Assembly (NCBI GenBank): GCA_934418125.1
Contig: CAKRWT010000015.1
Coordinates: forward strand, 1-60,208
DNA from: an uncultured Lachnospiraceae bacterium
GTDB lineage: Bacteria; Bacillota; Clostridia; Lachnospirales; Lachnospiraceae
DNA length: 60,208 nucleotides
Reading direction: 5' to 3'
Position numbers and translations under genes: made by a program. Below the pieces are notes generated by a model. It saw nothing but the letters and a program-made list of their open reading frames with translations. It did no database searches and had not been told where the DNA came from. Every line of letters begins with the position of its first letter. Position 1 is the stretch's first letter. Of the stretch, positions 8,752 to 17,119 are shown in pieces.

Positions 8752-9019
8752 CCGTGCAGCCGGGGCGTTAGCGGTGCCCTATACCCACAATCCGCTCTAG
8801 TGGGGGTGATGCTTTATCGAGGACTTTTTCTTTTGTAGCTGCCCTTTATAAGTGGCGTTGAAGTTTGGGTCTTACGCAATGGAAATCTACGAACCGTGTC
8901 AGGGTGGGAACACAGCAGCACTAAGTGGAAGCTTCCATGTGCCGTGAGGGTGCCTGGCGGAGTTAACTGTAAAGGTAACGTGCAGAAGTTATGTTCGACA
9001 TAAAGCGCACGGTTTTTTT
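8752..9019 (+). ncRNA. ffs: signal recognition particle RNA, large type, with terminator
   Basis: About 265 nt. Ends pair: CCGTGC (8752-8757) with GCACGG (9007-9012), followed by a T tract (9013-9019) that terminates transcription. The conserved domain IV is present: GTCAGG, a GTG/CAC stem closing a GGAA tetraloop, then AGCAGCACTAAGTGG and ATGTGCCGTGAGGGTGCCTGG. The length fits the Bacillus/Clostridium scRNA with an Alu-like domain. It scaffolds Ffh for cotranslational membrane targeting. It begins 7 nt after tRNA-Ser. Confidence 0.93.
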
Positions 9020-9098
9020 ATGCAACTGTTAACCTTTCCGGCAAAGGAAACTATCCTGTTTCTGACTGCCGGTATTCCTAATTTCTATCTGAATTACC

Positions 9099-10034
9099 AT
9101 GTGTGAACTTTTTTCCGGTCAATCGACTCTTTACCATACCCTGACAGACTGTACTCTCTGCCCCAGGAACTGCCATGTGGACAGGCTTTCCGGCATTTCC
9201 GGTTACTGTGGACAGACTGCTTCCATTGTCGCTGCCAGAGCCGCCCTGCATTATTGGGAAGAACCCTGCCTTTCCGGAGAGAACGGCTCCGGGGCTGTCT
9301 TTTTCAGCGGCTGCAACATGCGATGTGTTTTCTGCCAGAATTATCACATCGCCCATAACCAGACAGGGAAGGAAATTTCTCCGGAACGGCTTGCTGATAT
9401 TTTCCTGGAGTTACAGGACAAAAAAGCACATAACATCAATCTGGTAACCCCTACCCACTATGTTCCGCAGATTATCTGTGCGCTGGAACGCGCAAAGTCC
9501 CAGGGGTTGTCCGTTCCTGTGGTATATAATACCTCCGGCTATGAGAAAACAGATACCTTGAAGGCTCTGGAAGGGCTGATTGACATCTATCTGCCGGATT
9601 TAAAATATCATGATTCCCATTTAAGCCGGAAATACTCCAACGCACCCGATTATTTTGCTGTAGCAAGTGCTGCTATCCAGGAAATGGTTCGTCAGACAGG
9701 GAGCCCCGTCTTCGTAAGTGGAGAAGATTCCCTGATGTTAAAAGGTGTTATCGTCCGTCATCTGCTGTTACCGGGCTGTGAAAATGACTCCCGCTATCTG
9801 TTGCAGTATCTCCACAGCACCTATGGGAATCATATCTATATCAGTATTATGAATCAGTATACACCGCTTCCACAAGTGGCTTCCTTTCCTGAACTAAACC
9901 GGAAGATTACCGCTAAAGAGTACGAAGCCATGATCGATTATGCCATTGCAGTTGGCATCGAAAATGGTTTTATCCAGGAAGGGGAAACCGCTTCGGAAAG
10001 TTTCATACCCGCCTTCGACTGCGAAGGAATATAA
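9099..10034 (+). CDS. radical SAM protein, PflX-like (pyruvate formate-lyase activase family)
   Basis: 311 residues. Radical SAM cluster motif CNMRCVFCQN (about residues 73-82, CxxxCxxC). An N-terminal cysteine set CTLCPRNC...GYCG is typical of the PflX branch (COG1313), which differs from true PflA. A [4Fe-4S]-SAM enzyme whose substrate is unknown; no glyceryl-radical enzyme gene is near. An in-frame TGA lies just upstream of the ATG and no good ribosome site is visible, so expression may be low. It follows the SRP RNA terminator by 80 nt and ends at its own terminator. Confidence 0.85.
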   Translation: MCELFSGQSTLYHTLTDCTLCPRNCHVDRLSGISGYCGQTASIVAARAALHYWEEPCLSGENGSGAVFFSGCNMRCVFCQNYHIAHNQTGKEISPERLADIFLELQDKKAHNINLVTPTHYVPQIICALERAKSQGLSVPVVYNTSGYEKTDTLKALEGLIDIYLPDLKYHDSHLSRKYSNAPDYFAVASAAIQEMVRQTGSPVFVSGEDSLMLKGVIVRHLLLPGCENDSRYLLQYLHSTYGNHIYISIMNQYTPLPQVASFPELNRKITAKEYEAMIDYAIAVGIENGFIQEGETASESFIPAFDCEGI

Positions 10035-10066
10035 GCCTGCGTGCTCGTCCCACAGGCTTTTTCTTT
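10033..10066 (+). terminator. terminator of the radical SAM gene
   Basis: AAGCCTG (10033-10039) pairs with CAGGCTT (10053-10059), followed by TTTTCTTTT. The stop codon TAA touches the stem base. Confidence 0.75.
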
Positions 10067-10079
10067 TGACGGTTCCTTT

Positions 10080-10889
10080 TTATAATTCTACTTTTCTTAG
10101 ATAGTAGCCAAAATCTCCTGCATTGGCATACCCTCCTTCACACTCAAAGGCTTCAAAGCCAAACATCACCGCTACCATTTTCTCCCGCTCATAATATACC
10201 CCCGGTACACCCAGATAAAAATCTCCTTCTTTTCCCAATATCAGGTAGCGATAGTTATAAAATCCATGCAGCAGAAAGCTGTTGTTGACCAGGTGCTGGT
10301 ACTTTCCCTGTAATATGATGAAATCCTTAGGTTCTATTTTTACATAAACACGCTGGTCGCCGTAGGGATGTATGGTATCATAGGTTTCCAGTATCTGCTC
10401 CCACTTGTCCTCTTTTACAACATTTTCTTGTTTATCATCCCTCAATTCCGCAGCACTTGTTATTGTTTCCCTTTCCGGCATTTGGGCAGCCGCGGACTCG
10501 CTTATGGTTTCGGATTCCCTGACAGGCATTGGTTTATGGTCAGTTACGGCTTCTCTCACAAGAATTGCCTCTTGTACATACTTGCTTTTCCCACTGAGCA
10601 GACAGCCTTCTCCCATGGGAATCTGAATCCACACACCATTTTCCATACGTAGATTCTGCTTCTCCCAGACACCCTGTCCCCCTTTAATCGTAATAGTATC
10701 TATTTCTTCCCACCCATCCTGCCGATACCGTGATATGGCAAAAACTCCGGTTAAGGAGTCCGGAAGATTCTGAATCCGCATGGACAAATGATATGTTCCT
10801 TCCCGGTTTTCCAGCCGGATATAGCCTGCATTACCAAGTTTCTCGCCCCGCTTACTCAAGGTAAGATAGATAATCTCTTTCTGATACAT
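10080..10889 (-). CDS. hypothetical protein, possibly DUF6128 type
   Basis: About 269 residues, no signal peptide or membrane helix. The N-terminal part is a beta-rich domain (YIRLENREGTYHLSMRIQNL). A variable Glu/Pro-rich linker follows. The C-terminal domain (about residues 180-269) is rich in aromatics and Gly: HPYGDQRVYVKIEPKDF, LLHGFYNYRYLILGK, GVPGVYYEREKMVAVMFGF. I recall similar proteins restricted to Lachnospiraceae, possibly named DUF6128. The start is the ATG at 10889 behind AAGGAGGAACT, not the upstream frame start at 10976. Convergent with the radical SAM gene. Function unknown. Confidence 0.6.
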   Translation of the reverse strand: MYQKEIIYLTLSKRGEKLGNAGYIRLENREGTYHLSMRIQNLPDSLTGVFAISRYRQDGWEEIDTITIKGGQGVWEKQNLRMENGVWIQIPMGEGCLLSGKSKYVQEAILVREAVTDHKPMPVRESETISESAAAQMPERETITSAAELRDDKQENVVKEDKWEQILETYDTIHPYGDQRVYVKIEPKDFIILQGKYQHLVNNSFLLHGFYNYRYLILGKEGDFYLGVPGVYYEREKMVAVMFGFEAFECEGGYANAGDFGYYLRKVEL

Positions 10890-10952
10890 AGTTCCTCCTT
10901 TATTATCCCCATAATCTTCGTTATCACTATATATGCAGAAAACAGCATGAAA

Positions 10953-10976
10953 ATGCCGGATATTTCTATCCGGCAT
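10953..10976 (-). terminator. terminator of the CdaR-type regulator gene
   Basis: Perfect 10-bp stem ATGCCGGATA/TATCCGGCAT with a TTTC loop. On the minus strand a TTT tract follows. It stands 33 nt past the regulator's stop codon. Confidence 0.7.
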
Positions 10977-11008
10977 CTACGTCATCTTATTTTTCATCAG
11001 TTGTTATC

Positions 11009-12100
11009 CTAATATTCAAGTCCATCCAAATACTTCATATAATTTACCACCATCAGTGCTATCTTGAAGGTCAGTGCATCATCAAAGGTACGCACATCCA
11101 GTCCTGTGGTTTTCTGCAGCTTTTCCAGTCGGTATACCAATGTATTACGATGTACAAAAAGCTGTCTGGAAGTCTCTGATACATTCAGATTATTCTCGAA
11201 AAACTTATTGATGGTTGTTAAGATTTCATCATCCAGTTCATCTGGCACATTGCTGGAACCGAAAATCTCATTAATAAAGATATGACAAAGGTTAATCGGC
11301 AACTGATAAATCAGTCTTCCAATTCCCAGTGTATTATAGGCACTTACCTTCTTCTCTGCATAGAAAATCTTTCCAACATCTAACGCCATCTTAGCTTCCT
11401 TGTAAGACTTGGATACCTCTTTCAATTCCCCCACAATCGTTCCGTAAGCAACCCGCACATTCAGCATGGCTTCCATATTCATCATGTCCACAATGGTATT
11501 AGCAATCTGCTCCAGTCTTTCATAACCGTCTTCCGGCTCCAATGCCTTAATAAGAATCACGTTGCTTTCGTCTACAGCGGTAATATAATCTCCTGCCTGT
11601 GATAAGAACATTCCATTCAGCAGCTCTGATTCTGTCGAATCTTTCTCTCCTTCTGTTTCAATCAGAAATACAGCCCTTGGTACAGCCACCTCTATGTGCA
11701 GCTTCTTTGCGCGGTTATAAATATCCACGAGAAGCATATTATCCAATAATAAATTCTGGAAAAAGTTATTGCGGTCATATCGTTCCTTATAGGCAATAAT
11801 CAAGTTTTGTAACTGACTTACCGCAATTTTACCAATCATGTAAGTCTCGTCCTGTGTCCCTCTTGCATCCAGCACGAAAAGTGCTTCTTCTTCATCCAGT
11901 ATCTTCATCAGATGATGAACCCCGATTACCTGACTGTCTGCCGGTGAATTTGCAAAGCCGGAAATAATCTCCGGAGAGATATCCTCCGGTTCAAAAGTAC
12001 CTGCCACCAGTTTTCCTTCTACATCCCAAACCCCTAAATCAACCTTGGATATGGCTTTCAGTTCTTCAATACTGGTTTTAATAACCTGACTTGAAATCAT
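11009..12100 (-). CDS. CdaR/PucR-type transcriptional regulator
   Basis: 363 residues. The N-terminal half resembles the sugar-diacid recognition domain of CdaR (LGVWDVEGKLVAGTF). The centre is a GGDEF-like/PucR linker. The C-terminus is an HTH_30 domain (NVSETSRQLFVHRNTLVYRLEKLQKTTGLD, about residues 305-334). In E. coli CdaR activates glucarate genes; no such genes are nearby, so the inducer is unknown. Preceded by GAGAGG. It lies just downstream of the orphan MsmK-type ATPase gene but behind its terminator. Confidence 0.85.
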   Translation of the reverse strand: MISSQVIKTSIEELKAISKVDLGVWDVEGKLVAGTFEPEDISPEIISGFANSPADSQVIGVHHLMKILDEEEALFVLDARGTQDETYMIGKIAVSQLQNLIIAYKERYDRNNFFQNLLLDNMLLVDIYNRAKKLHIEVAVPRAVFLIETEGEKDSTESELLNGMFLSQAGDYITAVDESNVILIKALEPEDGYERLEQIANTIVDMMNMEAMLNVRVAYGTIVGELKEVSKSYKEAKMALDVGKIFYAEKKVSAYNTLGIGRLIYQLPINLCHIFINEIFGSSNVPDELDDEILTTINKFFENNLNVSETSRQLFVHRNTLVYRLEKLQKTTGLDVRTFDDALTFKIALMVVNYMKYLDGLEY

Positions 12101-12159
12101 TTAGCAACCTCTCTTCAAATAGTTTCGACAAGAATAACCATCCTTATCATGAAAAAGTT

Positions 12160-12185
12160 AAGGGGGATGCTTTTGCATCCCCCTT
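12160..12185 (-). terminator. terminator of the ugpC/msmK-type gene
   Basis: Perfect 11-bp stem AAGGGGGATGC/GCATCCCCCTT with a 4-nt loop. On the minus strand it is followed by AACTTTTTC. Confidence 0.85.
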
Positions 12186-12198
12186 CAAATCATTCTAA

Positions 12199-13308
12199 CT
12201 AGTTCGTAATAATCTGCTCTGTTTCCTTGTCGAATACATGAATCTTCTCAACATCGAAAGCAAATTTAACTGTATCACCAGGTCTTGCTGTTGTACGGGA
12301 ATCTACTCTAGCTGTAATAGGGAACTCAGCAAGATCGAAGTATAAGTAAACTTCTGCACCAAGTAATTCATATACTTTGATAGTAGACTCAAATACACAT
12401 TTAGCTGTTTCGATAAACATTTCAGAATCATATACATCTTCCGGACGAATACCAAATGTTACAGTCTTTCCTGCATAACCGCCTTCAATCAGCTTCTTCG
12501 CTTTTGCCGGAGGAAGTGGGATAGTCTGTCCAGCTACTTTTAAGCTAACAGCTTCACCATTTACCTCAACAGTGGCATCTAAGAAGTTCATCTGAGGTGA
12601 ACCCATGAATCCTGCAACGAACAGGTTCTGTGGTTTCTCATATAAGTTCTGAGGTGTATCTACCTGCTGGATAACACCATCTTTCATAACTACGATTCTT
12701 GTACCAAGTGTCATAGCCTCTGTCTGGTCATGTGTAACGTAGATAATGGTGGTGCCTAATCTCTGATGTAATTTTGCAATCTCAATACGCATCTGTACAC
12801 GAAGCTTTGCATCCAGGTTGGAAAGCGGCTCATCCATAAGGAATACCTTAGGATTACGGACAATTGCACGACCCATAGCAACACGCTGTCTCTGACCACC
12901 GGACAAAGCCTTTGGTTTACGATCAAGTAATGGTGTTAAGTCAAGAATCTTAGCTGCTTCTTTAACCATCTTATCGATTTCGTCCTTCGGAACTTTTCTT
13001 AACTTAAGTCCGAATGCCATATTGTCATATACAGACATATGAGGATACAGAGCGTAGTTCTGGAATACCATCGCAATATCTCTGTCCTTAGGCTCTACAT
13101 CGTTAACAACTCTGTCACCGATTTTTAACTCACCGGAAGAAATATCTTCCAGACCTGCGATCATACGAAGTGTTGTAGATTTACCACAACCGGAAGGTCC
13201 TACGAAAATAATAAATTCCTGGTCTGCAATTTCAAGATTGAAGTCTTTAACTGCTTCAAATCCGTTAGGATATACTTTGCAGATATTTTTTAATGATAAA
13301 CTTGCCAT
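12199..13308 (-). CDS. sugar ABC transporter ATP-binding protein, UgpC/MsmK family
   Basis: 369 residues, full length for the MalK/UgpC/MsmK family (COG3839). Walker A GPSGCGKST (about 38-46), signature LSGGQRQRVAMGRA, Walker B VFLMDEP, switch His in VTHDQTEAMT. The C-terminal TOBE-type domain (from about 235) ends in GDTVKFAFDVEKIHVFD. It energises import of oligosaccharides or glycerol-3-phosphate by pairing with MalFG-type permeases. No permease or binding protein gene is adjacent. In Firmicutes a single MsmK-type ATPase often serves several importers, which fits this isolated gene. Start behind TTAGGAGGCAATC. Confidence 0.93.
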   Translation of the reverse strand: MASLSLKNICKVYPNGFEAVKDFNLEIADQEFIIFVGPSGCGKSTTLRMIAGLEDISSGELKIGDRVVNDVEPKDRDIAMVFQNYALYPHMSVYDNMAFGLKLRKVPKDEIDKMVKEAAKILDLTPLLDRKPKALSGGQRQRVAMGRAIVRNPKVFLMDEPLSNLDAKLRVQMRIEIAKLHQRLGTTIIYVTHDQTEAMTLGTRIVVMKDGVIQQVDTPQNLYEKPQNLFVAGFMGSPQMNFLDATVEVNGEAVSLKVAGQTIPLPPAKAKKLIEGGYAGKTVTFGIRPEDVYDSEMFIETAKCVFESTIKVYELLGAEVYLYFDLAEFPITARVDSRTTARPGDTVKFAFDVEKIHVFDKETEQIITN

Positions 13309-13554
13309 GATTGCCTCCTAAACAATATATACTTTTTTATTTTCTGTGATTACAGGTCATCTCCTGTAACTGAATCTATGGTTAGTATAACTGACTTTAT
13401 GGGGCTTTGCTATACCACTATTACACAAATATTTCTAATTCCATTGTAGAAATTGCTTATTGAAACCGAAAAAATATTTCTTTCTTGACAACTTGACCAA
13501 CAATTAAAGCTTTTCTTATACATTTTAACCAAACAGACGATATTTTAATAGCTA

Positions 13555-13863
13555 TTACTTCAGTTTTTTAATCAGAGCAATCGCTTCTTCCATAATTTCC
13601 AGATTGCCTTTCTTTACTTCTTCTACCACACAGGTTTCCATATGTTCCTGCAAAATAACATATCCCAGGCTCTGCAGGGCACTTTCCACTGCCCCAATCT
13701 GAATCAGAATATCTCCGCAGTACCGATTATCATCCAGCATCGCCTTAATACCATTAAGCTGTCCTATAATGCGATTAATCCGATTCTGTAACTGTTTCTG
13801 TTCTCCGGTATCCCTGGGTGTGTTCTTATGATGGCAGCACGCACATCTGTTATCATCGCCCAT
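13555..13863 (-). CDS. csoR: CsoR-family copper-sensing repressor
   Basis: About 102 residues. All-helical CsoR/RcnR family repressor. The Cu(I) ligand pattern Cys-His-Cys is present: C in RYCGD, then H and C in LQEHMETC (spacing HxxxC). An extra Cys/His-rich N-terminal tail (CACCHHK) may add metal binding. The start is put at the Met at 13863 behind AGAAGGAAACAGTG; a start at 13905 would add 14 residues. A matching operator lies within its promoter (13955-13983). No copA or copZ gene adjoins it. Confidence 0.88.
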   Translation of the reverse strand: MGDDNRCACCHHKNTPRDTGEQKQLQNRINRIIGQLNGIKAMLDDNRYCGDILIQIGAVESALQSLGYVILQEHMETCVVEEVKKGNLEIMEEAIALIKKLK

Positions 13864-13954
13864 CACTGTTTCCTTCTGTTGCTGATTTTCTCTTTCTCCT
13901 GTCATCCCGCTTCTCTTTTCTGTTCTCTGTTTGCTGTTTCCGTAACTATTACTC

Positions 13955-13983
13955 AGAATATGCCCCTATGGGGTATTTGTCAA
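13955..13983 (-). promoter_or_regulatory. csoR promoter with CsoR operator in the spacer
   Basis: On the minus strand TTGACA (13978-13983), then exactly 17 nt, then TATTCT (13955-13960). The spacer is filled by a G-tract palindrome, ATACCCCATAGGGGCAT (C4 and G4 runs flanking TAT, 13963-13973). Known CsoR operators have the form TACCC...GGGTA, so this indicates autorepression relieved by Cu(I). Confidence 0.8.
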
Positions 13984-14049
13984 ATCCATATTTTTCACTT
14001 CACAGAAAAATTCCATAAAATGCAAATCTTCTGATAATTTAGAACCGCA

Positions 14050-14237
14050 GAATCCGCCAAGTGCATAGTTCTCACCAACGTAGTCGGAGAAATCTGTACC
14101 TGTTAAGTACTGTGCAAGGTCTCTGCTGCTGCATCGGCAGCTTCCTCAGCGGTATCATCTGCTGCCTCTGTCTCCTCTGCTGCTGCATCGTCTGTAGCTT
14201 CTTCTGTTGTTTCTGTTGCTGCGCTGCTATCTGTTGT
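14050..14237 (-). pseudogene. decayed remnant of a sugar-binding lipoprotein gene
   Basis: In one minus-strand frame the DNA encodes an acidic Thr/Ala/Glu/Asp linker (AATETTEEATDDAAAEE and on) ending at a stop near 14105. The adjoining frame continues with AQYLTGTDFSDYVGENYALG. The linker closely matches that after the lipobox of the arabinose-binding protein at 47276-48382. There is no signal peptide, no start site, and a frameshift, so this is a 5'- and 3'-truncated fragment. What the second piece belonged to is uncertain. Confidence 0.5.
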
Positions 14238-14284
14238 AGTGCGCTAAAACAGTATTTTTCTCTGGTTTCTGTTTTTTCATCGTC

Positions 14285-14327
14285 CACAAAAAAGAGCTTA
14301 TTGCTATTTTTTTTGCAATAAGCTCTT
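14285..14327 (-). terminator. terminator of the diguanylate cyclase gene
   Basis: Perfect 13-bp stem AAGAGCTTATTGC/GCAATAAGCTCTT (14292-14304/14315-14327), followed on the minus strand by a T tract. Confidence 0.85.
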
Positions 14328-14350
14328 CCTGTTTTGTATTCATTGTTATA

Positions 14351-15859
14351 TTAATCTTCCGTTTTCTTCTCCGGTTGTTCTGTCTGCATCCACTCATCTT
14401 TATAAAAAGCCAACTGGTTCTTGCCACGTTTCTTTGCTTTATAAAGTCCCTGATCTGCTGCTTTATACAAAGCTTCAAAATCGCTTCCTTCCTGAGGAAA
14501 GATAGCCGCACCGATACTTGCTGTAGCTTTATATTTTACATACTCGCCAGCCTGGAAGCTCTTAAAGAAGTTTTCTACTTTCTTCGCTTCCTTCTGAATA
14601 GCTTCCTTCGTTTCTACTGCTTTCAGGAAAATCATGAATTCGTCTCCACCGATACGTCCGATAATATCGGAAGCCCGGAAAATAGCTCCAATCTGCAGTC
14701 CTAAAGAGCGGAGCACTTCATCGCCGAATGCATGACCCATCGTATCATTGATTTTCTTAAAGTTATCAATATCTAACAAGAACATCAGACACTGGGAATT
14801 CGGATTCTGTGCCATATACTCTTTAATCTTACGTTCTGTCGCCAGCTTATTGTTCAGTCCGGTAAGTAAATCCGTATCTGCCTTATCCTCCAGCTGTTTC
14901 TTTTTCTCATTGGAACGAATCTTGCCGAGAATATTTACTACCATAACGATACAGGCAAAAATACAGATAACCACTATGAGTCTTATCAGTATCTTCTTCG
15001 CATTAGCCATTCTGGATTCAATCTGTCTGTCCACATAATCCATGCTGACGCCTAACACCATTTCCCAGCCATTGGTCTCTATTGGAACATATACAAGGAG
15101 CTTGTTTTCCTGCCCTATCGTAACCTCGGTAGCTCCTCTTGTGCCATTCTCCATGCGGTTCCGGATGGTTCTGGCAGATTCCTTGTCTGTCTGCGTAATC
15201 GCGTCTAACATATTTCCATTCTTCAACAATGCGCTGTCTATCATGCCTGCAGAACCCAATACATTTCCCTTGGTATCCAGCATTGCCAGAAATGTCCTGG
15301 AACCATAATCAGATTTGGATAACATACTGCGGAATCTGTCCATAGAATAGAACATCAGAAAATAACTCCTGGAATCTCCCTTTTCGACAGGTACCGCCGT
15401 TACCACCGATTTCTGATTCAGATAATTTCCATCTTCAATGCAGGTGTAGATGAGACTGTCTGATTTCTGAAATGCCTGAAAATAATCGGTATCCCCTATG
15501 GAAATCCGTTCGCCACTCTGATTCACACCTTCTCCATTGCTGGCACAATAGTATACTTTATAAGCATTGGTTGACTTGGCTATAATAGAAGTCATCTCTG
15601 CTATGCTAGGCGTATCTTTCAGCTCCGCTGCCTCCAGAATCCTTGCAACCGGTGCAGCAATGGCATTCATGTCATTCAGCTCCTCCAGAAAATCATCCCG
15701 GTATGCTTCCGTTGCCGCAATCAAATCCTTATGTATGGTATCCGTTGCTTCGGTTTTGGTACTGCTGGAAAAATTGAACAGCATAATAACGACAACGACC
15801 ATAAGAAGGCCGGTCGGTATCATCCACTGGAACGCAATTGTTTTATTTTGATTCTCCAT
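14351..15859 (-). CDS. membrane diguanylate cyclase with extracytoplasmic Cache-like sensor
   Basis: 502 residues. TM1 (about 12-30), an extracytoplasmic domain of about 240 residues resembling dCache (RISIGDTDYFQAFQKSD, KNGWEM-type ending), TM2 (about 285-310), then a GGDEF domain (about 335-490). The active-site motif is GRIGGDEF. An inhibitory I-site RASD stands five residues before it, so product inhibition is expected. It makes cyclic di-GMP from two GTP. Its start overlaps the yesL-like gene by 17 nt, implying translational coupling. Confidence 0.92.
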   Translation of the reverse strand: MENQNKTIAFQWMIPTGLLMVVVVIMLFNFSSSTKTEATDTIHKDLIAATEAYRDDFLEELNDMNAIAAPVARILEAAELKDTPSIAEMTSIIAKSTNAYKVYYCASNGEGVNQSGERISIGDTDYFQAFQKSDSLIYTCIEDGNYLNQKSVVTAVPVEKGDSRSYFLMFYSMDRFRSMLSKSDYGSRTFLAMLDTKGNVLGSAGMIDSALLKNGNMLDAITQTDKESARTIRNRMENGTRGATEVTIGQENKLLVYVPIETNGWEMVLGVSMDYVDRQIESRMANAKKILIRLIVVICIFACIVMVVNILGKIRSNEKKKQLEDKADTDLLTGLNNKLATERKIKEYMAQNPNSQCLMFLLDIDNFKKINDTMGHAFGDEVLRSLGLQIGAIFRASDIIGRIGGDEFMIFLKAVETKEAIQKEAKKVENFFKSFQAGEYVKYKATASIGAAIFPQEGSDFEALYKAADQGLYKAKKRGKNQLAFYKDEWMQTEQPEKKTED

Positions 15860-16532
15860 CTGTCTTCTCGTTCCCCTCTTCTACACTTACTGTAAAATCC
15901 ATATCAGAAATTTCTTCTGTTTCTGGTTCAAATCGTTTAAAAACAGGACTGTACAACCATGCTGCGCCATACGCCGGTAAGGATATACCAAACATCAGGA
16001 CAAAAATAATAGAATAAGTAGAAAAATATCCCACTATAAAAGGCAGCGCATAGAACACAACCATCAACAGCGTTCTCGGTAAATTTGCAAATGCAAATAT
16101 CATGGCATTCTTAAGTGTATTCTTAATCGAATTATCAAAACGCCCGAGAATCGGAAATACATAAATCGCTACCATTATAAATAATGCCGCAATCGCCACC
16201 ACTGCAATGACCAATATCTTCGGAAACGGAATGCCGGAATAATTAAAGATAAAGATATCCCCCACATATATCCCAATTATCAGAAGCATCAAAAGCCATA
16301 TCAGGGTAGCCTGTTTAAAGTTTCTTGCAAAAGATTTAAAAAATCCTCTAATCAGATAGCCTTCCTCGCCACGTATCATCTTCAATAATACGTAGTGCAT
16401 CGCAGTGAAAGATGCTCCTGCCGTAATGACCGGTATACAGCATACAATCATTAAAAGATTCAACACCAATAAATCCGCCACACGATTGAGAAACCGCATC
16501 AGAGGACTATCCATATCCAATAATTTTCCCAT
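15843..16532 (-). CDS. YesL family (DUF624) membrane protein
   Basis: 229 residues with five to six hydrophobic helices. Family marks are the N-terminal NRVADLLVLNLLMIVCCIPVITAG block and GEEGYLIRGFFKSFARNFKQ. YesL proteins usually accompany sugar ABC transporters of the YtcQ/LplB type; here the partner is a diguanylate cyclase. The start at 16532 (MGKLLDMDS) follows CTATGGGAGCGAAG; a longer frame begins at 16583. The molecular role is unknown. Confidence 0.85.
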   Translation of the reverse strand: MGKLLDMDSPLMRFLNRVADLLVLNLLMIVCCIPVITAGASFTAMHYVLLKMIRGEEGYLIRGFFKSFARNFKQATLIWLLMLLIIGIYVGDIFIFNYSGIPFPKILVIAVVAIAALFIMVAIYVFPILGRFDNSIKNTLKNAMIFAFANLPRTLLMVVFYALPFIVGYFSTYSIIFVLMFGISLPAYGAAWLYSPVFKRFEPETEEISDMDFTVSVEEGNEKTDGESK

Positions 16533-16639
16533 ACTACTTCGCTCCCATAGATTTGTCCCTATTATATTACAAATAGCCGCCAAAAAGCTATATGAAATAC
16601 AGATTTTCTAAAATTTTTACACTTTCAGCGCATTTTCAT

Positions 16640-17116
16640 TCAGGCATGAATCGTCAATATCATGGGTGTATAAATGATTCCGTCCCGTTCTTCCTGAGGT
16701 CTGATATCCCGAAAGCCAAGCCGGTGATAAAAAGCCACTCCATAGGGAGACGCATTGACAGTTACCTGTTTTTCCTCCGTTTCTGTTAACAGGTACTTCT
16801 CCAGATATTCCATCAGAGCCCTTCCCACACCTTGTTTTTGATACTTCTCATCCACGAAAAGCAGGGAAATATGACATTTGCTGCGTAAGGAAATCATCCC
16901 CACAATCTTTCCCTCTGCCAGCGCGACGAATAACCGGTACGCTCCCATGATAAACATCCGGTGTAATGTAGTATCGGTAATAAAATCCTGAAAGTTTCTG
17001 ACCCCTTCCGGAGAATACACATCCCCCTCAAATTTCAGAAAAGTTTTCCAGGCAAGTGCCATGGCATCTTCCCACTCTTCCGGATATGCACTTCTGATTT
17101 CATATGACAGTTCCAT
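16640..17116 (-). CDS. GNAT family N-acetyltransferase
   Basis: 158 residues. Acetyl-CoA binding motif A is visible as LLFVDEKYQKQGVGRALMEYLEKY (Q/RxxGxG/A), with a C-terminal VNASPYGVAFYHRLGF strand. Substrate unknown. It starts 3 nt after the chemotaxis receptor's stop codon, so the two are co-transcribed, probably by coupled translation. Confidence 0.88.
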   Translation of the reverse strand: MELSYEIRSAYPEEWEDAMALAWKTFLKFEGDVYSPEGVRNFQDFITDTTLHRMFIMGAYRLFVALAEGKIVGMISLRSKCHISLLFVDEKYQKQGVGRALMEYLEKYLLTETEEKQVTVNASPYGVAFYHRLGFRDIRPQEERDGIIYTPMILTIHA

Positions 17117-17119
17117 CGT

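Noticed and set aside
8656..8838. 60-residue frame across tRNA-Ser and SRP RNA
   Set aside because: Covers two clear RNA genes.
13309..13554. Riboswitch before the MsmK-type ATPase gene
   Set aside because: The 246-bp region is AT-rich with no recognisable aptamer motif or terminator; it probably holds only the promoter.
14072..14511. Frames over the cyclase terminator and gene fragment
   Set aside because: They cross a 13-bp terminator stem and overlap the cyclase C-terminus; only the fragment in the other frame resembles a protein.
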